64,000 nt of DNA from Xenoacremonium recifei (taxonomy: Eukaryota; Ascomycota; Sordariomycetes; Hypocreales; Nectriaceae). The stretch spans positions 834,617 through 898,616 of the forward strand of contig WOFQ01000010.1 of assembly GCA_012184525.1 (NCBI GenBank). The letters run 5' to 3'. Under the pieces are notes generated by a model. That model did not search any database. It was not told the origin of the DNA and saw only the letters and a program-made list of their open reading frames with translations. The position numbers and the translations under genes are program-made. Below, piece by piece: positions 58,701 through 64,000 of the stretch; the first letter of the stretch is position 1; each line of letters begins with the position of its first letter.

Positions 58701-61700
58701 TTGTGGGTGTCATAGCTGACGGTAAGGCCTTCGACATCCAGAGGAATCTCTGAGTCGACAAGCTTGCCACCGAAGTACTCGATGGTTGGAATGGATGTCT
58801 TCGCTCCGTTGTAGAAGTCCCGCGTCAAGAAGGAGATATGGGAGTTGTGGATGCCATCCAGGATGGACTGGATAGGCTCATCAAGAACCGTGGAGAACTT
58901 AGCCGCAGTAGGACCCTGAAGAATGCAGGTTCGGCCAACATCTTGGCCAATTACAGCGTCAAGGTCCTCGGACTGCCAGAGCGAGTCCTTCTTGAAGTAG
59001 AACTCGAAGTTCTCATCAAGAGTGGGGATGAAGGTGACTGGCTTCTGGGTAGGACGCAGGCACATGATCAGGAAGTGCTGGACATCCTGAGCGTTGATGA
59101 TCTGAGTCTCAGCCTCGGGATAGGCGGCGAGAATTCGGTCAACGGCAGCGAATGGCTCCTTCAGATCGGCATAGCTCTGAAGCAGGGAAGGATTCCCAAC
59201 CTTCGAGGTGAATCGCTCCTCCAGACGGTGAACGAAGTCGCCCGTAAGGGTAATGTACGAAGGATCAATCCATCGAGACTGGTGCTTGACGTAGAGAAGC
59301 TCGACCATTCGTCGGAGGATGTCGGCATAGGTCATGTCATCAAGGTCAACAGCCTCTCCGGCCTTGTTCTTACCGAACCAGACCTTCTGGCAGTCGTCGT
59401 TGAGCTTCTTAATGATATAAGCCTTGTTCTTCTGGAGCTCGGCAACTCGCTTCTCCTTAGGCAGGGAGAAGATCTTCTGGTCCATCTCAGCCCAGAAACG
59501 GACACCACGAGTAGCAAGCTTGTGGATCGGCTCGCCCATCTCAGAGCGGACAGTAATGACACCTCCGGCAGGGCCCTTGTAGGTCTTCTCCCACTCGCCA
59601 TCCTCCAGACCAGGAGCATCAATGATAGCCTGCTTAGCAGCCTTGCTAGTATGGGCCTCCTTGGCAACCATCATACGGCTACCGAACAAGCAACCGTCGA
59701 AGGGCATAGGGGGGTAACCATACTTCTTAGCCCACTGACCGGTGATGTAAGGATAGGTATCCTCGGCGCCACCGAAACCACTGCCAGCAACGAGGATGAT
59801 GTTGTCCTGTCGTCGAATGCGACCGTACATCTGAAGGACGGGCTGGTGGAAATCCTCGAAGGAGTGATGACCACCACCACGACCACCAGTCCACTGAAGG
59901 ATGACAGGGAAAGTAGGGTTTGCCTTGGCAATGTTGATGACAGCTTGAATAGCGTCAACCGAGCCGGGCTTGAAAGCAATGTGCTTCAATCCAAGGGTCT
60001 CAATGTACTCCTGGGCGACCTCGATGGACGGCACACCAGCACCAATGGTGAGACCCTCGATAGGCACACCTTCAGCACGAAGCTTGCCAATCAGAGGAAT
60101 CTGCCAAGCCATAGCTCGCGGGTTGACATAGATCAGATTGACGGAGATACCACGACCAGACGGAATGGCCTTCTCAATCTTCTTGAGAGCATCTGTCATC
60201 ATGGGACCAACGAAGTAACCACCACCAGCAAGCTCAATGTGATAGCCAGCGTTCATGGTAGCGGCAACGAAGTCCCACGGCACAGTGGCGGGAGTCATAC
60301 CAGCAACCATGATAGGAGGAAGACCCAGAAGTCGACTCATCTTTGTGTCGACGTAGGTCTTCCCAGCCTTAGTGGTCACCAATCTCGGGCCGAACTCCTT
60401 CACCCAGTCAATGGCATACTTGACGGCATGCTCCTCATCCCTATCAAAGAGCTCCGGCTTGTATCCAACCTCGTTCATAGAGCCTTCAACGGTACCAGCG
60501 AGGATGATGCGAACACCAGTGCCCTCCTTGTTCCGGCTCGTCAGAACACCAAGACCTGAAATGCCACCAGGGCCAAAGTCGAGAATATGAGTGGCATCAG
60601 GGAAGACGGTAGCACGCTCCCAGTTGACCGGGTCGCGAGTGATAAGACGAATGAGCGCAGGCACAATGTTGCCCTTCACCTGCTCTCGGAGGTCCTTACC
60701 AGTGTTGGTGTCGAAAACAGCCATGCCAAGAGAGCTGGCATCAATGTTGATATCCTTCAGATCCTCATCGATCATAGCAGTGGCCTCAGCAAGGTATTTG
60801 CTGTGGAAAGGAGCAGTGATAGGGAGGAAACGGTTCACAAAGCGAACCTTTCGCTCGGTGTAAGGAATTCGGTTCTGGTCAAGACCGGTGGGCGCCTTCA
60901 CCTTGCGCAACTGCAAGTTGAGACCGTACAGCGAGGTAGGGGGACCAGTGACCACCAGATTTCGGGGGCTGTTGATGAGGGAGATGCTGATGTGACGGTC
61001 TGCGGGAAGGTACTGGTTGGTGGCATCGATGTGCTTCTGAACCTGGCTCTGGGAGAGGTCTCGAATGCTAAGCATAGGAGTGGGAGTGCCCTCTCCGTTG
61101 TCCATGGAATCCCGAAGCATGCTCGGGGTCATAGAAGTGATGGGGAAAGCCTGCTGGCTTCGAGTGCCAATCCAGAAGAGCATAGTCAGGACTGAGTTGA
61201 CGATCTCGCGCCAAGAGTCCCAAGAATCGGCCGCAGCGGTAGCAGCAGCCATGACGATACCCTGAGAATGTCCAGTAGTACCACTGATTGCGTCCCGAAG
61301 CATACCAGGGTGGACACCAAGAACCTTGCATGTAACCTCATAGTGCGCCAACTGAACAAGACCGATCAGGGGGAAACTGACGGGTGCCGAGATCAGGTAG
61401 TCGACATCGGGAGTTGACTCGGGGTGGTGCAGCCAGGTCATGACGTCCAAACCCTTCGGGAACATCTTCTCCGCGCTAGGGTTCTTGGACAGGTTCTGGA
61501 GCAGCTCTGCAGCAGTGGTGACGAGGTCGCCAATGAAGCTGTTGTAGGTCTTGAAGGTTTCTCGCAGCTCTTCGAAATACTCCTCGATGTTGCCCTGGCC
61601 ACCGAAGATGGTGTAGATGTCTGCGGAGCCGTCATCGGCGGCTCGGAAGAGCGCTGAAGCATGAGGCTTGATGGGTCGGTTGCAGACCGCACGAGCGGTG

Positions 61701-62122
61701 TAGTAGCTGCGAATGAACTCAAGCTTCTTAGCTTCAATTCCGGGAAGAGTTGCAGCGACAGCGTGGGCCTCGTTGCCGCGGAGGAAGTTGCGCTCAAACT
61801 CGTTCAACACGAGCTTGAGCACCTCCTCGTAGGACCCTTGCTCATCATCCTCGCCCTCCTCAACCTCATGTGCAATGTGGCCGAGGTATCGCGCTACCAA
61901 CTCGGGGACAGATGAGGGCTCATCATCTTGGGCAAGCTCGTCGGTGGCGGCGGGGAGGCTGTCGACGAACTGGTCTTTCAACTGGGAGGCGTGGAAGTGG
62001 AGGTTGGTCGGGATGAGGAACGAAGTCTCGAGAGAGCCGTGAGACAAAGTCAACGGTCGCAGAGAAGCGCTGGATCTGGGGGTGGAAATGCCCGTCTGAG
62101 GGCCAGCTCCGGTGCCGTACAT
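55763..62122 (-). CDS. FAS1: Fatty acid synthase subunit beta
   Basis: The beta chain of the cytosolic fungal type I fatty acid synthase (alpha6-beta6), which carries acetyl transfer, enoyl reduction, dehydration and malonyl/palmitoyl transfer. Two exons (62122-56926 and 56868-55763) around a 57-nt intron (GTAAGC, acceptor TTTTAG) give 2,100 residues, the normal length. The domain order is visible: acetyltransferase with GTTGHSQGIV near residue 285; FMN-dependent enoyl reductase with VAGMTPATVPWDFVAATMN near 604 and GGRGGGHHSFED; hot-dog dehydratase with FNPIHVSRVFASYADLPG near 1590; and malonyl/palmitoyl transferase with FTGQGSQEQGMG, then FAGHSLGEYSALAAL near 1838 after the splice (DNYGFSITNIVRNN). 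Orthologues start MYGTG, so I chose 62122; an in-frame ATG at 62182 would add 20 residues. The alpha-subunit gene is not in the window. Confidence 0.96.
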
Positions 62123-63889
62123 GTTGAGAGAAGGGGTATCGCAGAAATCTGAGAGTGCGTACTTGTTAGTTGCGGGAGTCATGAGAAAACTGCCGCTGGA
62201 AGCTTACGAACCTATCAATTCAACTCGTAGCACCAGACAGGATTCTAATGCTTGAATTCAAGGACTCTAAAAACCGTTTTATGAGCCCTCGTTGCGCGCA
62301 GTGCTGGTTCCCCGGTGATGGGGGAGGGGAAATTAGGAGGAGGGAGCAGCAAGAAAAAAAGTTGGGAGAGCCGGTGAAAGCTCACGGTGTTCGAGGTCGA
62401 TGCAGGGCGGGCACACAACTCGACAACACCAGCAAGGCGCAAGAGGAGATGAGGAGAAGAGGAAAGAGAGAGAGCTTGGGGAAGATGATTTTGAGGAGCC
62501 GAGGAGGAATTGGGATTGCTCGACAAAAGGTATAAGTCGGGAGGAGGAGCGCTGGGCTGGAGGAGACCGCGGGAAGCCGGCTAAGGTAAGGAAGGTGGTG
62601 ACCGGAGCTTCCAACAGGCAGGGTGTGGTCTGGAGCTGCGGTTCAAAATTTCAGTTCTGTTGGGGATTGTGGTACATTGAGCCATGAGGAGTGACCCCCT
62701 CGATTGACCGCAATGGAAGAGGCTCCAGAGGCATCGGTGGACCCTCCCTGATCCGCAGGGGCCCCACGCCACAGCTTCTAGCGCTCGAGCCCTGCCGCAT
62801 GGCATTCGTCGATGGGACGAAGGGCCCCAAGGGGTCCTCCAGAGGCCGCGCCCTGGCGAGGTACCGGTACCTGCGCGAGGGTTCGCCTGGACGGGAGAGT
62901 TCGGGGCGCCCCACGCTGGCAGTTGGAGGCTTCACTGAGGTGCTCTCGCTGGGCTGTTGAGCTTCCATCCACTGGCGGGTACCTCCGTGCTGGGCGGATG
63001 GGCGGAAGGCCAGAAGGGCCGTCCAGAGCCTATCGGGATTCCGTATTATCATTCTGCTGAATTTTTTTGGTGAGTCGCTGCTCTGGCCCGGCTGCAGCCT
63101 GCCACATCAAGTACGAGGCAGCAGTAATAAACAACAATGCGACACAGCAGAATCCATCCGCTCGCCACGCATTCCATCCTCGGTCCAGGATGTCCTCTTT
63201 CTTATCTTATCGCTCTGCAACATGGAGGTGAGGTGGTCTCGGATCCTGTCCTGGGCTTTCGGTTGAGGGTCAACAACCCTGCCCGAAAGTCTCGATCCTG
63301 GGGCATCATCGCTGAGACCGATTGTTGGTTTCACATTCATCATAGCAGCAGAAACATGGGAATTCCGGCGGTCCCCTGCTTTGTCCAAGCAACCTGAATG
63401 TGCCCCTCGTCACCACCCAACGGTTTCTTGAGTGGCAGAAAGTGACAGATCCCCACTTCAATCAACGCAGCCCAGCTCCCGAGCGCCGTGGGGCCTGGCA
63501 ACTGGTGCAGCTTGCAGGGCTCATCATCATGGATGGACAGGCACAGGCGGGCAGCATCCCGGAGCCTCGCGCACGGCAGCTGGAACGGCATGGCGTTCGA
63601 GACGGAGCTCTTACATACAAGAAGCGACGGAAATCCGAGCCGGCGCGGACGTATTTGTCGGACCTCCGTCGGTCTGCTGCTCAGCCAGGCACCTTGATTG
63701 CCCGGGGCTCATAAACGGAGCGCGGGAAGGTAAAATGTCCCGGTCATCGTCAACAAAGGAAACTCGGGTCCGTTTTCCTTCGATTCGGGTCCAGGCCTGA
63801 TTATTGGCACCACCACCCAACGCTGCCCCAGGGTCTTTTTCCCGGCTGAAATTGCACCAGAAAATAAAATCCAAGCGTTGGAGCGTTAC
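62123..63889. other. FAS1 upstream region
   Basis: About 1.8 kb containing the promoter and leader of FAS1. The stretch 62330-62560 is purine-rich on the + strand, i.e. a C/T-rich leader for the minus-strand gene. Open frames further out overlap on both strands and carry no recognisable domain. No gene is supported. Confidence 0.4.
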
Positions 63890-63897
63890 CCGGTGAC

Positions 63898-64000
63898 GGG
63901 GGGGGGGGGGGGGGGGGAACACCATGCCCCCCCCGCGGGGGCCGGGGGGGGGGGGGGGCCCAAAGGGGCGGTTCGGGGGGGGGGGGGGGGGGCCCCCCCC
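63898..64000. other. Poly-G/poly-C tail of doubtful sequence quality
   Basis: The final 100 bases are long runs of G broken by C-runs and a few mixed bases, unlike anything else in the window. This looks like a low-quality contig end rather than genomic sequence. Confidence 0.8.

Noticed and set aside
58838..60559. Plus-strand open frame of 573 codons opposite FAS1
   Set aside because: It mirrors the codon pattern of the highly codon-biased FAS1 gene and has no domain of its own.

Overview
The window is nuclear DNA of a filamentous ascomycete, most probably a Sordariomycete of the order Hypocreales. The grounds are short GT-AG introns (49 to 74 nt, mostly with a CTAAC or CTGAC-like branch site close to the acceptor), gene spacing of 1 to 3 kb, several Zn2Cys6 regulators, and an XlnR/Xyr1 protein that resembles hypocrealean Xyr1. 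The genus cannot be fixed from the sequence alone. All exon boundaries were worked out by hand from splice signals and frame continuity.

Layout. 0.6-1.2 kb: a small uncertain gene. 1.5-2.35 kb (-): mitochondrial K+/H+ exchange-related protein. 3.6-6.9 kb (-): large DUF676 lipase. 8.05-10.7 kb (-): RBR-type E3 ubiquitin ligase. 10.9-13.9 kb: gene-free. 13.9-16.1 kb (-): Zn2Cys6 regulator. 16.1-19.6 kb: gene-poor, with a small membrane-protein ORF and a possible decayed gene. 19.6-22.7 kb (-): CHO2 phosphatidylethanolamine methyltransferase. 24.3-24.7 kb: small basic protein. 25.4-26.4 kb (-): translation factor eIF3g. 27.4-27.8 kb: CYSTM protein. 28.1-29.5 kb (-): FAD monooxygenase. 31.5-35.4 kb: CSC1/OSCA-type channel. 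36.0-36.6 kb: multi-exon DUF427-like gene with an unresolved 5' end. 37.4-40.1 kb: NirA/NIT4-like regulator. 43.4-46.3 kb: xylanase regulator XlnR/Xyr1 behind a 3.4 kb upstream region. 46.9-47.8 kb: MYND protein. 49.1-50.3 kb: bZIP protein with an in-frame TAG. 51.2-52.0 kb (-): MARVEL-like membrane protein. 53.3-54.8 kb (-): guanine deaminase. 55.8-62.1 kb (-): fatty acid synthase subunit beta. The last 100 bases are poly-G/poly-C of doubtful quality.

Functionally this is mostly a housekeeping region: lipid synthesis (FAS1, CHO2, DUF676 lipase), translation (eIF3g), purine salvage (guanine deaminase) and membrane transport. It also holds four DNA-binding regulators, three of them between 37 and 50 kb. 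I see no secondary-metabolite cluster, intact transposon, CRISPR array, rRNA or convincing tRNA.

The most interesting observation is the bZIP gene. Its reading frame is interrupted by a single TAG, continues open for 46 codons, then splices cleanly into a terminal exon. The TAG lies in the 5-nt loop of a GC-rich hairpin. That combination (UAG, loop position, UGG as the expected restored codon) is what stop-codon A-to-I mRNA editing in sexual-stage Sordariomycetes looks like, although a simple nonsense mutation remains possible.
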